A stretch of 64,000 bases of DNA from JACKBJ01 sp964549495 (GTDB taxonomy: Bacteria > Chloroflexota > Anaerolineae > Epilineales > Epilineaceae). Shown here one piece after another: positions 20,084 to 27,815 of this stretch. Position numbers and translations under genes: made by a program. Each line of letters starts with the position of its first letter. The first letter of the stretch is position 1. The DNA lies in assembly GCA_964549495.1 (NCBI GenBank), contig CAZJWJ010000019.1, positions 1 through 64,000 of the forward strand, given 5' to 3'. The notes under the pieces are model-generated. The model saw nothing but the letters and a program-made list of their open reading frames with translations. It had not been told where the DNA came from and ran no database searches.

Positions 20084-21385
20084 TCAGGCCTCGGTCTCGA
20101 GGGGCGCTTCGACGCGGCTGGAGTATAGCACGCCGCCGGTGAGGGTCGGGGCGCTCAAGAAGCCCAGGAAGATGGCGGTCCAGAGCAGGAAGAGCGCCAG
20201 GAGAGCCGCGCCGGCCAGGACCGGCCGTTGGAGCAGGCCGAAGAGGCCGGTGGCCAGGGCCAGGCCGTTCCACAAGCCGTGACCGGCGACGGCCAAGCCG
20301 ATCAGGACCGGGCCGGTCAAGAGGCGCCCCTCGCTCCGCAGGGCATACCAGCCCAGGGCGGCCAGGCCCGTCATCGTGGCGTGCATGACCGTGGCCACCG
20401 CGCGGACCAGGATGACGGCCGGCCAGGTGCTGGCCGTCAGATCGTAGGCGCCGAAGAAGACGCTCTCGAGGATGCCGAATCCGGCACCGCAGGCCACGCC
20501 CCAGGCCCAGGCCTGCGCGCGACAGGAGGGCGGCCGCAGGATCAGGCCCAGGAGCTTGGCCAGCTCCTCCACCAACGGTCCCAGCAGCGCGAGCATCAAG
20601 AAGAGGCCCAGCACGATGGCCGGATGCAGCAGCGGGGCGATCATCGAGGGGTCGAGATCTCCGGCCTCGAAGGCGCCCATCTCGCTCAGCTGCTGGGCCA
20701 GGGCCTGCAAGCCCTCGATGGTCTGGCGACCGGAGGCGCTGCTGCCCATGGCCAGGGCGACGATCACCAGCATCGCCATGCCCAGCAGGGCCTCGGCTAC
20801 CATGGCCATGCCGGTGGCCAGCAGGGCGCCCCATACCAGGCGGCCGAGCAGGCCGCGCCAGCTGAGCCAATCGGGCCGGCCGCCGCGGCCGGCCACGTAG
20901 CCCAGGCAGGCCAGAGCGGGCAGGATCGCCGCCGTCACGTGGATCGGAGGGAAGACCAGCAGCGTGAGCAGTGGCGACTGCAGCCGCAGGACGGCCCAGC
21001 CCAGGGGCAGGCCGACGAGCAGGCAGGTCAGCCAGGGACCCGCGCCAGCCGGGCCGAAGCGCCGCGCGGGCTGGCCGGCCATGGCCGATCGGGCGCCGCG
21101 CGCCAGACCGTAGCCGGCCATGAGGGCCAGCAGGGACGCGCTGCCCAAGGCTACGACCAAGCCCAGGGTCTCTGGCGGGATCTGGCCCGCGGCGGCCGCC
21201 GCGAGCAGGAAGCCCATGCCGCAAGCGCCGCCGATCAGGAGCAGCAGCAGGCCGGTGAAGGCCACCAGCGGAAGGAGGCCGTTCGTCGATGGCGACGGGG
21301 CCGCCGGTCCCGGTCCGAGGTCCGCGGCATGCGGCTCGGTACTGGCGTCGGTCCCCGGCGGCGGGGGCTCGCCGGATGGGATCAC
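20084..21385 (-). CDS. PrsW family intramembrane metalloprotease
   Basis: The 433-aa polytopic protein carries the four PrsW signatures in order: GPLVEELAKLLGL (EExxK), GAGFGILESVFF (FxxxE), VMHATMTGLAALG (HxxxT) and VAGHGLWNGLAL (HxxxN), so the metal site looks intact. PrsW enzymes cut membrane proteins such as anti-sigma factors. GTG start at 21385, one nucleotide after the stop of the PP2C-PASTA fusion gene, so the two are coupled. This places an intramembrane protease beside a one-span sensor-like protein, a plausible but unproven substrate. An N-terminal Pro-rich cytosolic segment precedes the first helix. Confidence 0.88.
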   Translation of the reverse strand: MIPSGEPPPPGTDASTEPHAADLGPGPAAPSPSTNGLLPLVAFTGLLLLLIGGACGMGFLLAAAAAGQIPPETLGLVVALGSASLLALMAGYGLARGARSAMAGQPARRFGPAGAGPWLTCLLVGLPLGWAVLRLQSPLLTLLVFPPIHVTAAILPALACLGYVAGRGGRPDWLSWRGLLGRLVWGALLATGMAMVAEALLGMAMLVIVALAMGSSASGRQTIEGLQALAQQLSEMGAFEAGDLDPSMIAPLLHPAIVLGLFLMLALLGPLVEELAKLLGLILRPPSCRAQAWAWGVACGAGFGILESVFFGAYDLTASTWPAVILVRAVATVMHATMTGLAALGWYALRSEGRLLTGPVLIGLAVAGHGLWNGLALATGLFGLLQRPVLAGAALLALFLLWTAIFLGFLSAPTLTGGVLYSSRVEAPLETEA

Positions 21386-21386
21386 C

Positions 21387-24356
21387 TCAGCGATAGTCCC
21401 AGCGCAGGCGATAGGGTTCGGAGACCTCGTCGCCCAGGGCCCAGATTCGCAGCCAGTAGCGGCCGGGCAGGGCCGAGTCGATGCGGATGCGTTCGTTCAT
21501 GCCGCGTGCGTTGCGGCTGCGCCCGACCTCCTCGTATTCACCGCGTTGCCAGTAGTAGAGGAAGATGTCGTAATCGCCCGCCGCGCTGCCCGGCACGTCC
21601 AGCTGGACATCGATCGGCCCGCCCTTGCGCACGTAGAGCCCGTACCAGTCCTCCGCGTCGCTGCCGGGATCCAGCCACAACCTTCCGAAATAGCTCATGC
21701 CGGGGCAGAGGTCGAGTCCGATGCGCACGATGCCGGGTGAATCGGGTTCCGGATCGTCGATGCCGGACCAGGGCGGGTTGCAGAGCAGCCACTCGGCCTG
21801 CACCAACAAGGGCAGGTAGGCCGGCGCCGGCGTGGGCGTCGGCGTGACGGTCGGCGTGTAGGTAGCCGTGGGCGTCGGGGTGGGCGTATCGGTCGGGGTG
21901 GGCGTCGGAGTCGGCGTGTTGGTCGGCGTCGGGGTGGGCGTGTTGGTGGGCGTGTTGGTGGGCGTGTTGGTCGGGGTGGGCGGCGGGGCCTGCGGCGTCG
22001 GCGACGGGGCCTCGTCGCTGTCGGCGCGGAAGCTCCAGCGATGACGCTGGCCGGAGACCTCGAGCTCGACCTCGTAGTCGCGGCCGAAGCGAAGCTGCTC
22101 GCGCGGCAGCAGGGCCACCGCGCCGCGTTCGGCCAGGGTTTCGAGCTGCCGGCCATCCAGAACGCAGTGCTCGATCTGGCGGTTGCCGGTCCGGATCTCG
22201 CTGGCTGTTACCCTGGGGCTGTCGGCATCGGGACCCAACATCAGGAGCAGGGCGGGGCCGGTCTGCGCGGGGTAGCCCGAGCAGGGCACCGGGCCCATCG
22301 GGCCCGTCCAGTCGACCAGCACCTGCTCCACCGATTGGCCATCGGCCGGATAGCGCACCGGCCAGGCGGCGCCGGCCGGCAACATCGGCTGCAGGCCGCG
22401 CGACACGTCCAGGGCGGCCCCGTAGTGGAAACTACCGGCCTCCTCGCGATGCTCTCCGAAACCGGCGACCGTCAGGCGCGGATCCAGTGCTCGTGCGGCG
22501 GTGGCCGGGCGGGCCAGCCAATCATCGACGACCGAGGAGCTGTCCCGGTCGCGCTCGGCGTAGAGCGCCAGGAGGCTGCCGGCGGCGGCCGCCGCGCCCT
22601 CGGCGCTATGCTCGGGATTTCCCGGGTCCTGCTCCTCGGCCAAGAGGTCGTTGCGCACCATGTAGCGTGCGTGAGCCTCGGCGCCGGAAGCCCATGCGGC
22701 CTGCGGGTTGACCGCAAAGAGTCCCGCCAAGGCGCGGTGATAGTTCAGTCGGGCCAGTGCCTCGGCGCTGTCGTCGAGCGAATCGAGGCCTGACGGGACC
22801 GGTCGATCCGGTCCTCGGCCCTCTCGCTCGGGAGCCCGGCGGAAGGGGGGGCGCAGGGGCGCGGCCAAGCCGCGGACACGTCGCTCCTCCGGGGCCGGAG
22901 TCAGGCCCTGATCGCCCGGGTCACCCGGATCGGGCTTGGGCGTGGGCGGCTCCGGCTTGTCGGTGGGTGGCGGAGGCGGCGGATTCGTCGGCTGCGGCTC
23001 GTCGTCATCGTCGTCGTCCGGCGGCGGTGGCTGGTTGGTCGGCGTGAGCGGGGCCGTGGTGGGCACCGTCGGCGCCGCGGTGGGCACGAAGCGGGTGGCG
23101 GTGGGCGGTGCCGGGCCCAAGCTGACGGCGATCTGGACCTGGCTCTCGCGCTCGAGCTCGGTACCACCGGCCGGATCCTGGCTGATGATCAGGCCCGGAT
23201 CGACGCTGCTCGAATAGAGGCGCACCAGATCGATGTTCAAATAGTTGGCGCGCAAGACCTGCTCGGCGTCCTCGCGGCTCAACCCGACCACGGCCGGAAC
23301 CTTGACCGCCGGAGGCGCGGTGGCGGTGGCGCTGGGCTCCGGGCTGGGGCTGGCGCTGGGCACCGGCGTGGCGCTGGGCGGCAAGGCGATGGGGGTCAGC
23401 GTGGGCTGGGGACTGGGGCTCTCCAGCGCCTGAGCGACCACCGCGGTGGCCTCGGTCTGGGGCGATGGCGAGATCCCGTCGGCCAGGGTGCGCAGGATGT
23501 TCTCGCGGAAGAGGAAGAGCGAGCTGAGCAGGATCAAGGTCGTCGCGCCGATGGCCACGGTGGTCCAGGAGACATCCTGGCCCGTCGGCGTGGGCAGCGG
23601 CTGCGGCTTGGGTGCCGGCTCGAAGGGGGAAATGACCACCGCGGTGGCATCGTCCCATCCGGCCGCGTCGGCCGCCAGCGATACCAGGCGCTCGGCCGCC
23701 TCGTCCGGGTTCAGATCGATCAGAGTGCTGGCGATGCGCGCCTCGTCCACGTGCTGGTGGAGGCCATCGCTGCAGAGCAGCAAGCGGTCGCCTCGGCCCA
23801 GCGGAAGGCCGTCGGAGATGACCGGCTGAGGGCTAGGCCCCTGTCCGAGCAAGGCCGTACCGTCGCTGACGTCGTCGGTAAGCCGGTATGCCTGTCCGCC
23901 GCGCACCAGGTAGGCCCTCGCCGAACCCAGGTGGCCCACGATCATCTCGTCGCGGCAGACCACCAGGGCCGCCAGTGCCACGCCGGCACCGCCGTCGGCC
24001 GGCTGGCGTTCGAGTTCCTCGCGCAGCGCCCGATCGGCGGCCAACATGGCCACCGCCAGGGCATCCGAACGACCGTAGTCCTCGACCGCTCCGTAGTAGG
24101 CGCGGACCACTTGCCGAATGGTCATGTCGGCCAGGCTGCTCCCGCGTTCCTGCGGGCCCTTGGCCTCGGCCACCACGTAGATGCTGCCAGCCATCTCGGC
24201 CAGCTGGCCCGCCTCGGGACGGTAGAAGCCGAGCTTGTCCTGGTTGTCGGACTTGCCGCGACCGGCATGGGTCGCGTAGCCCAGCGTGGAGTCGCCTCGT
24301 GTGCTCAAGCGCGCCAGGTCCTTGGTCGATGAACGGCCCGTCGTGGCCGTGGCCAC
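21387..24356 (-). CDS. PP2C-like - TM - PASTA - CAP - Thr/Pro linker - C-terminal beta domain fusion protein
   Basis: This 989-aa protein combines domains usually found apart. Residues about 20-245 are a PP2C-type serine/threonine phosphatase fold. Residues about 264-284 are one membrane helix (WTTVAIGATTLILLSSLFLF), and about 350-413 one PASTA domain (VPAVVGLSREDAEQVL, ISQDPAGGTELER). A Pro/Asp-rich linker leads to a CAP/SCP-like domain at about 533-650 (LNYHRALAGLFAVNP, AEAHARYMVRNDLL). A Thr/Pro linker runs about 789-839, then AYLPLLVQ and a C-terminal beta domain resembling bacterial pre-peptidase C-terminal (PPC) domains. PP2C metal Asp residues are kept in SDNQD, CSDGL and WDDATAVV. The DGMGG motif reads AEAKGP and GDSR reads GSAR, so activity is doubtful. 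GTG start; the promoter lies 20 bp upstream. Confidence 0.85.
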   Translation of the reverse strand: MATATTGRSSTKDLARLSTRGDSTLGYATHAGRGKSDNQDKLGFYRPEAGQLAEMAGSIYVVAEAKGPQERGSSLADMTIRQVVRAYYGAVEDYGRSDALAVAMLAADRALREELERQPADGGAGVALAALVVCRDEMIVGHLGSARAYLVRGGQAYRLTDDVSDGTALLGQGPSPQPVISDGLPLGRGDRLLLCSDGLHQHVDEARIASTLIDLNPDEAAERLVSLAADAAGWDDATAVVISPFEPAPKPQPLPTPTGQDVSWTTVAIGATTLILLSSLFLFRENILRTLADGISPSPQTEATAVVAQALESPSPQPTLTPIALPPSATPVPSASPSPEPSATATAPPAVKVPAVVGLSREDAEQVLRANYLNIDLVRLYSSSVDPGLIISQDPAGGTELERESQVQIAVSLGPAPPTATRFVPTAAPTVPTTAPLTPTNQPPPPDDDDDDEPQPTNPPPPPPTDKPEPPTPKPDPGDPGDQGLTPAPEERRVRGLAAPLRPPFRRAPEREGRGPDRPVPSGLDSLDDSAEALARLNYHRALAGLFAVNPQAAWASGAEAHARYMVRNDLLAEEQDPGNPEHSAEGAAAAAGSLLALYAERDRDSSSVVDDWLARPATAARALDPRLTVAGFGEHREEAGSFHYGAALDVSRGLQPMLPAGAAWPVRYPADGQSVEQVLVDWTGPMGPVPCSGYPAQTGPALLLMLGPDADSPRVTASEIRTGNRQIEHCVLDGRQLETLAERGAVALLPREQLRFGRDYEVELEVSGQRHRWSFRADSDEAPSPTPQAPPPTPTNTPTNTPTNTPTPTPTNTPTPTPTPTDTPTPTPTATYTPTVTPTPTPAPAYLPLLVQAEWLLCNPPWSGIDDPEPDSPGIVRIGLDLCPGMSYFGRLWLDPGSDAEDWYGLYVRKGGPIDVQLDVPGSAAGDYDIFLYYWQRGEYEEVGRSRNARGMNERIRIDSALPGRYWLRIWALGDEVSEPYRLRWDYR

Positions 24357-24375
24357 GATGCTCGGAAGCCACGGA

Positions 24376-24405
24376 AGTGTAGTGGATGGCCGAAAGCGCG
24401 GTCAA
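24376..24405 (-). promoter_or_regulatory. Promoter of the PP2C-PASTA operon
   Basis: On the minus strand TTGACC (24400-24405), an 18-bp spacer and TACACT (24376-24381). The predicted start site leaves a leader of only about 13 nt before GTG 24356. Confidence 0.65.
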
Positions 24406-24462
24406 GGGGCTGGACGCCCGCTTCGAGAAACCGGCGCTGCTGGCGGCCGGCCGGTGGGGATG

Positions 24463-24471
24463 TGCTATGAT
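24463..24471 (+). promoter_or_regulatory. Extended -10 promoter for infA
   Basis: TGCTATGAT (24463-24471) is an extended -10 element (TGnTATGAT) without a good -35. It would give a leader of about 105 nt before infA. It is divergent from the promoter at 24376-24405. Confidence 0.5.
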
Positions 24472-24581
24472 AAAGTGGCGGCGAGAGCCGCGATCCGCGT
24501 CATGGAAAGGGGCTGCCCACGGGGGCAGCGCTGCCTGGCGATGAGTGGACAAGAGCCGCAGGCAAACGAGGAGCGAGCGCA

Positions 24582-24830
24582 TTGGCGAGCGAGGAGAAGA
24601 TCGAGGTCGAAGGCGTGGTCATCGAGGCCCTGCCCAACACCATGTTCAAGGTGGAGTTGGACAATGGCCACGAGGTGCTGGCCTATCTGTCCGGCCGGAT
24701 GAAGAAGTACTACATCAAGGTGCTCTTGGGCGATCGGGTCCAGGTCGAGTTGTCGCCCTATGATCTGACGCGCGGTCGGATCACCTATCGCTACAAGGCC
24801 GGCCAGCGCTCGCAGACGCCGAGCAGCTAG
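24582..24830 (+). CDS. infA: Translation initiation factor IF-1
   Basis: The 82-aa product is a standard IF-1: a single OB-fold with EGVVIEALPNTMFKVELDNGH, VLAYLSGRMKKYYIKVLLGD and the C-terminal DLTRGRITYRYK. It blocks the ribosomal A site during initiation. The start is TTG at 24582, set by AACGAGGAG 8 nt upstream and by the family's normal length. It is not next to ribosomal protein genes here; a lipoprotein gene follows after 6 bp. Confidence 0.97.
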   Translation: MASEEKIEVEGVVIEALPNTMFKVELDNGHEVLAYLSGRMKKYYIKVLLGDRVQVELSPYDLTRGRITYRYKAGQRSQTPSS

Positions 24831-24836
24831 CCTCCG

Positions 24837-25274
24837 ATGCCCCGAGTCGCCGGCCGCGGGCAGCCGGTCGCCCTATTGGCGCTCGCGCTCCTGCTGTTGC
24901 CGGCCGCCTGCACCCGCCCCCGTCCGGAGCCGACGCCCGCCCTGCCCAGCGAGGCGCAGGTCGACTCGGCCATCCGTCCCGAGCGGCCCCGACCGGGTGA
25001 CGAGCTGAGCTCGCCCATCGGTCTGGCCGGCAGGGTCGAGATCGAGGCCGGGCAGATGCTGGTCGCCCAGGCCCTGGTCCGCCAGGACGAGCGCCTGGCT
25101 TGGCGGGGCAATGCCACCATCGAGGTCGACGCGGATGGCAACTTCTCCGGCCAGCTGGCCTACACCCTGGCCGAGCCCGGCCCCGGCTTCATCGAGCTCC
25201 TGCTGGTCGACGCGGCCGGTGGCACCCCCATCGCCACACACCGCATCCCGGTGGAGTTGGCCGCCACGCCCTGA
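24837..25274 (+). CDS. Small lipoprotein with a Gmad2-like beta-sandwich domain
   Basis: The 145-aa protein starts with a lipoprotein signal peptide (VALLALALLLLPAAC, lipid-modified Cys at about residue 25) and a short Pro/Glu spacer. The rest is a beta-rich domain reading DELSSPIGLAGRVEIEAGQM followed by NATIEVDADGNFSGQLAY, the pattern of Gmad2-type immunoglobulin-like domains from spore-coat and peptidoglycan-associated proteins. The domain call is tentative. It lies between infA and the heme-exporter genes, with only 6 bp to infA; nothing ties it to either function. Confidence 0.65.
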   Translation: MPRVAGRGQPVALLALALLLLPAACTRPRPEPTPALPSEAQVDSAIRPERPRPGDELSSPIGLAGRVEIEAGQMLVAQALVRQDERLAWRGNATIEVDADGNFSGQLAYTLAEPGPGFIELLLVDAAGGTPIATHRIPVELAATP

Positions 25275-25363
25275 GGGTCCGTCCAACCAGGCGACCCTCT
25301 GGCCGGCTTCGGCCGCGTGACCGGCGCGGCGCTACGCTACGCGGCGCCCAGGCACCCCGACCC

Positions 25364-26872
25364 GTGATCCGAGCCCGAGGCTTGCAGCGCCGCTACGCCG
25401 CGCAGATCGCCTTGCAGGGGGTCGACGTCGATCTCGCTGCCGGCGAGCTCCTGGTCGTGCTCGGCCCCAACGGGGCGGGCAAGTCGACCTTGATACACAT
25501 CCTGGCCGGCCTCGACCGTCGTGACGGCGGCGAGCTGGAGGTGGCCGGCGGCGATCCCTGGCGTGCACCCGCCCGCGACCGGGCCCGGCTGGGCCTGGTC
25601 GGGCATCAGCCCTTGCTCTACCCCGATCTCACCGCCGAGGAGAACCTGCGCTTCCACGCGCGGCTCCACGGCTTGCCGAGCGATCCCGAGTTCCTGCGCG
25701 CCGCGCTGGAATCGGTCGATCTCCTTCGCCATCGCCACCGCCGCGCCCGGGATCTGTCGCGGGGCATGCGTCAGCGGCTCGACATCGCGCGCGCCGGCCT
25801 GCACCGACCCTCCCTGCTGCTGCTCGACGAGCCCTTCGGCGGGCTGGACCCGGCCCAGGCCGAGCGCTCGAGCGATCTCTTGCGCGCCCGTGCCGCCCGG
25901 GGCGCGGCCATCCTGGTGAGCAGCCACGACTTGGCTCGGGCCGGCCGGCTGGCCGATCGCCTCCTGATCCTGCACCGGGGCCGCGCGGTCTGGTCCGGCT
26001 CGGCTACCGAAGCCGAAGCGGCCGACCTGGAGGCGCTCTACCGGCGCGTCACGGCGGAAGAAGCCGCCGCGCCGGCGGCCGGCCGGGCTGGCCCGGCGGC
26101 ACGCCAGCGCGAGCTCGTCAAAGCGCCGCCGACCGAGGTCCATCCCGAGCGGAGCGTCACGCCGGCGCCGACCGATCACCCGGTCCGGCCGATCGGTCCG
26201 CTGGGCGCCATGCTCGCGCTGGCCGGCAAGGACCTGCGCATCGAGCTGCGGGCGCGCGAGATCTTGCCGCCGGTCCTGGTCTTCGCCTTGCTGGCGACGG
26301 TGATCTTCCAGTTCGCCCTGCCGCGCCAGCCCGACGGGCAGGTCGTCGGCGCCGCCGGTGCGATCTGGCTGGCCTTGCTGCTCGGCTCCACCCTGGGCCT
26401 CACGCGGGCCCTGGCCGGCGAGCAGGACTGCGGCGCCTGGGCCGGCTTGCGCCTGGCGCCCATCGATCCGGCCGCCATCTTCGGCGGCAAGTGGCTGGCC
26501 GGCTACCTCATGGGCTTGATCGTCGCCGCCGGGCTCTTGCCGGCCGCGGTGGTCTGGCTGGGCATCCCGGCCGGGCGCCTGCCGGCCCTGGCCGGCTTGG
26601 TCGCCCTCGGCTTGATCGGCTGGGTGGCGGCCGGCACCCTGACGGCCGCCATGGCCGTCGGCACCCGCGCCCGCGAGGTCCTGCTGCCGGTCCTGCTCTT
26701 CCCGGTGGTCCTGCCCCTGGTCATCGCCATCGTGCAGGCCACCGACCTGCTCCTGGTCCCGCCGCCCGACCTGGCCTTCCGCTGGCAGGCCCCGCTGATC
26801 TTCATCGCGGCCTTCGACCTGATATTCTTGGTCCTGGGCTTCCTGCTCCTGCCATTCGTCCTGGAGGCGTGA
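25364..26872 (+). CDS. Fused CcmA-CcmB heme exporter ABC protein
   Basis: The frame is unbroken from GTG 25364 to 26872 (502 aa). Residues about 1-225 form an ABC ATPase: Walker A GPNGAGKST, Q-loop LVGHQPLLYP, signature LSRGMRQRLDIARA, Walker B LLLLDEPFGG and the H-loop SSHD, as in CcmA. A charged linker follows, and from about residue 285 (LAGKDLRIELRAREILPPVLVF) a CcmB-type permease with six helices. CcmAB drives c-type cytochrome maturation by exporting or releasing heme. ccmC follows after 3 bp. In most bacteria ccmA and ccmB are separate genes; here they are one polypeptide. Confidence 0.88.
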   Translation: MIRARGLQRRYAAQIALQGVDVDLAAGELLVVLGPNGAGKSTLIHILAGLDRRDGGELEVAGGDPWRAPARDRARLGLVGHQPLLYPDLTAEENLRFHARLHGLPSDPEFLRAALESVDLLRHRHRRARDLSRGMRQRLDIARAGLHRPSLLLLDEPFGGLDPAQAERSSDLLRARAARGAAILVSSHDLARAGRLADRLLILHRGRAVWSGSATEAEAADLEALYRRVTAEEAAAPAAGRAGPAARQRELVKAPPTEVHPERSVTPAPTDHPVRPIGPLGAMLALAGKDLRIELRAREILPPVLVFALLATVIFQFALPRQPDGQVVGAAGAIWLALLLGSTLGLTRALAGEQDCGAWAGLRLAPIDPAAIFGGKWLAGYLMGLIVAAGLLPAAVVWLGIPAGRLPALAGLVALGLIGWVAAGTLTAAMAVGTRAREVLLPVLLFPVVLPLVIAIVQATDLLLVPPPDLAFRWQAPLIFIAAFDLIFLVLGFLLLPFVLEA

Positions 26873-26875
26873 ACC

Positions 26876-27562
26876 ATGCAAGACCGAACGAAAGCCGATC
26901 GCCTGCAACGGAGCCTGGGCCTTGCCGCCTTGCTCGTCGGCCTGGTGACGCTCTACGTGGCCCTGGTCGCCTCGCCCGAGGAGCGCTTCCTGGGCGACAT
27001 GGTGCGCATCCTCTACATCCACTTCGGCGCGGCCATGGTGGCCTACCTGGCCTTCGGGATCACGGCCCTGTGCTCGGTGGCCTTCCTGCTGCGTCAGCAG
27101 CCGATCTGGGACCGACTGGCCTCCGCCTCGGCCGAGATCGGCGTGGTGATCACCACCATCACCCTGGGCAGCGGCATGATCTGGGGCCGCGGGGCCCAGG
27201 GATGGTGGTGGCGCTGGGAAGATCCGCGCCTGGTGCTGACACTCTTCATGTGGTTCCTCTTCGTGGCCTACCTGATCCTGCGCCAGCTCACCGAGGGCGA
27301 GCGGCGGGCCTCGCTCTCGGCGGTCCTGGCCATCATGGGCGTGCCGACCATGATCCTCAACCATTTTGCGCTGGACATCTTTCAACAGCGGGTGCATCCG
27401 CAGAGGACCATCATCCGCGAGGGCGGTCCCGCGGCCAGCGAGCCCATCGTCGGGGCCCTGCTCCTATCGCTGCTGGCCTACCTCTTGATCTACGCCTGGC
27501 TGCTGATCTGGAGGTATCGGATCGAGGTGGCCAGGGACCGGGCGCGAGCGCTGGGTCATTGA
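26876..27562 (+). CDS. ccmC: Heme exporter protein CcmC
   Basis: The 228-aa protein has six membrane helices and the CcmC/CcsA-type tryptophan-rich motif GRGAQGWWWRWEDPRLV, which holds heme at the outer face of the membrane, with flanking His residues (ILYIHFGAAMV; ILNHFALD). CcmC passes heme to the chaperone CcmE for cytochrome c assembly. GGAGG in the end of the ccmAB gene lies 8 nt before the ATG, consistent with an operon. ccmE, ccmF, ccmG and ccmH are not in this window. Confidence 0.92.
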   Translation: MQDRTKADRLQRSLGLAALLVGLVTLYVALVASPEERFLGDMVRILYIHFGAAMVAYLAFGITALCSVAFLLRQQPIWDRLASASAEIGVVITTITLGSGMIWGRGAQGWWWRWEDPRLVLTLFMWFLFVAYLILRQLTEGERRASLSAVLAIMGVPTMILNHFALDIFQQRVHPQRTIIREGGPAASEPIVGALLLSLLAYLLIYAWLLIWRYRIEVARDRARALGH

Positions 27563-27571
27563 GCCAAACTG

Positions 27572-27601
27572 TTGACATCGTTCGGCCCGGCTGACTATAA
27601 T
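27572..27601 (+). promoter_or_regulatory. Consensus sigma-A promoter of the liv operon
   Basis: A perfect TTGACA (27572-27577), an 18-bp spacer and a perfect TATAAT (27596-27601). It predicts transcription from about 27608. This is the strongest promoter in the window, consistent with high expression of a binding protein. Confidence 0.87.
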
Positions 27602-27607
27602 GCGCCG

Positions 27608-27815
27608 GCATGACCCTGTCCTGCCTTCCCCTCCGGGAAGCGCAAGACCCCTTTTGCGCGGCGGTCATCACGCGCCTGTCCACCCGGCCCGCACCTCACC
27701 CCAGCCGACGAGCGATCGCCCTGTGGCGTGGTCGTCCGTCATGGTTCGAGGGTCCTGGAGCCCCAGGGGATGGCGCCGTCCCACTGCCGCGCCGGTTCTG
27801 GAGGAGAACCCCAAA
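27608..27815 (+). promoter_or_regulatory. Structured 5' leader of the binding-protein mRNA
   Basis: About 208 nt separate the predicted start site from ATG 27816. Two adjacent hairpins open it: CTTCCC/GGGAAG at 27625-27640 and GCGCAA/TTGCGC at 27640-27659. A third (CCTGG/CCAGG) lies at 27754-27767. GGAGGAG at 27800-27806 is the ribosome-binding site. No known riboswitch consensus was recognised, and no U-tract marks an attenuator. Confidence 0.4.

Noticed and set aside
21840..21990. CRISPR or satellite array in a GT-rich repeat
   Set aside because: The short repeats encode the Thr/Pro linker of the fusion protein; there are no spacers of constant length.
27600..27815. Upstream in-frame start (27600) for the binding protein
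   Set aside because: It overlaps the TATAAT box, would put about 70 Pro/Arg-rich residues before a good lipoprotein signal, and lacks a ribosome-binding site, whereas ATG 27816 has one.
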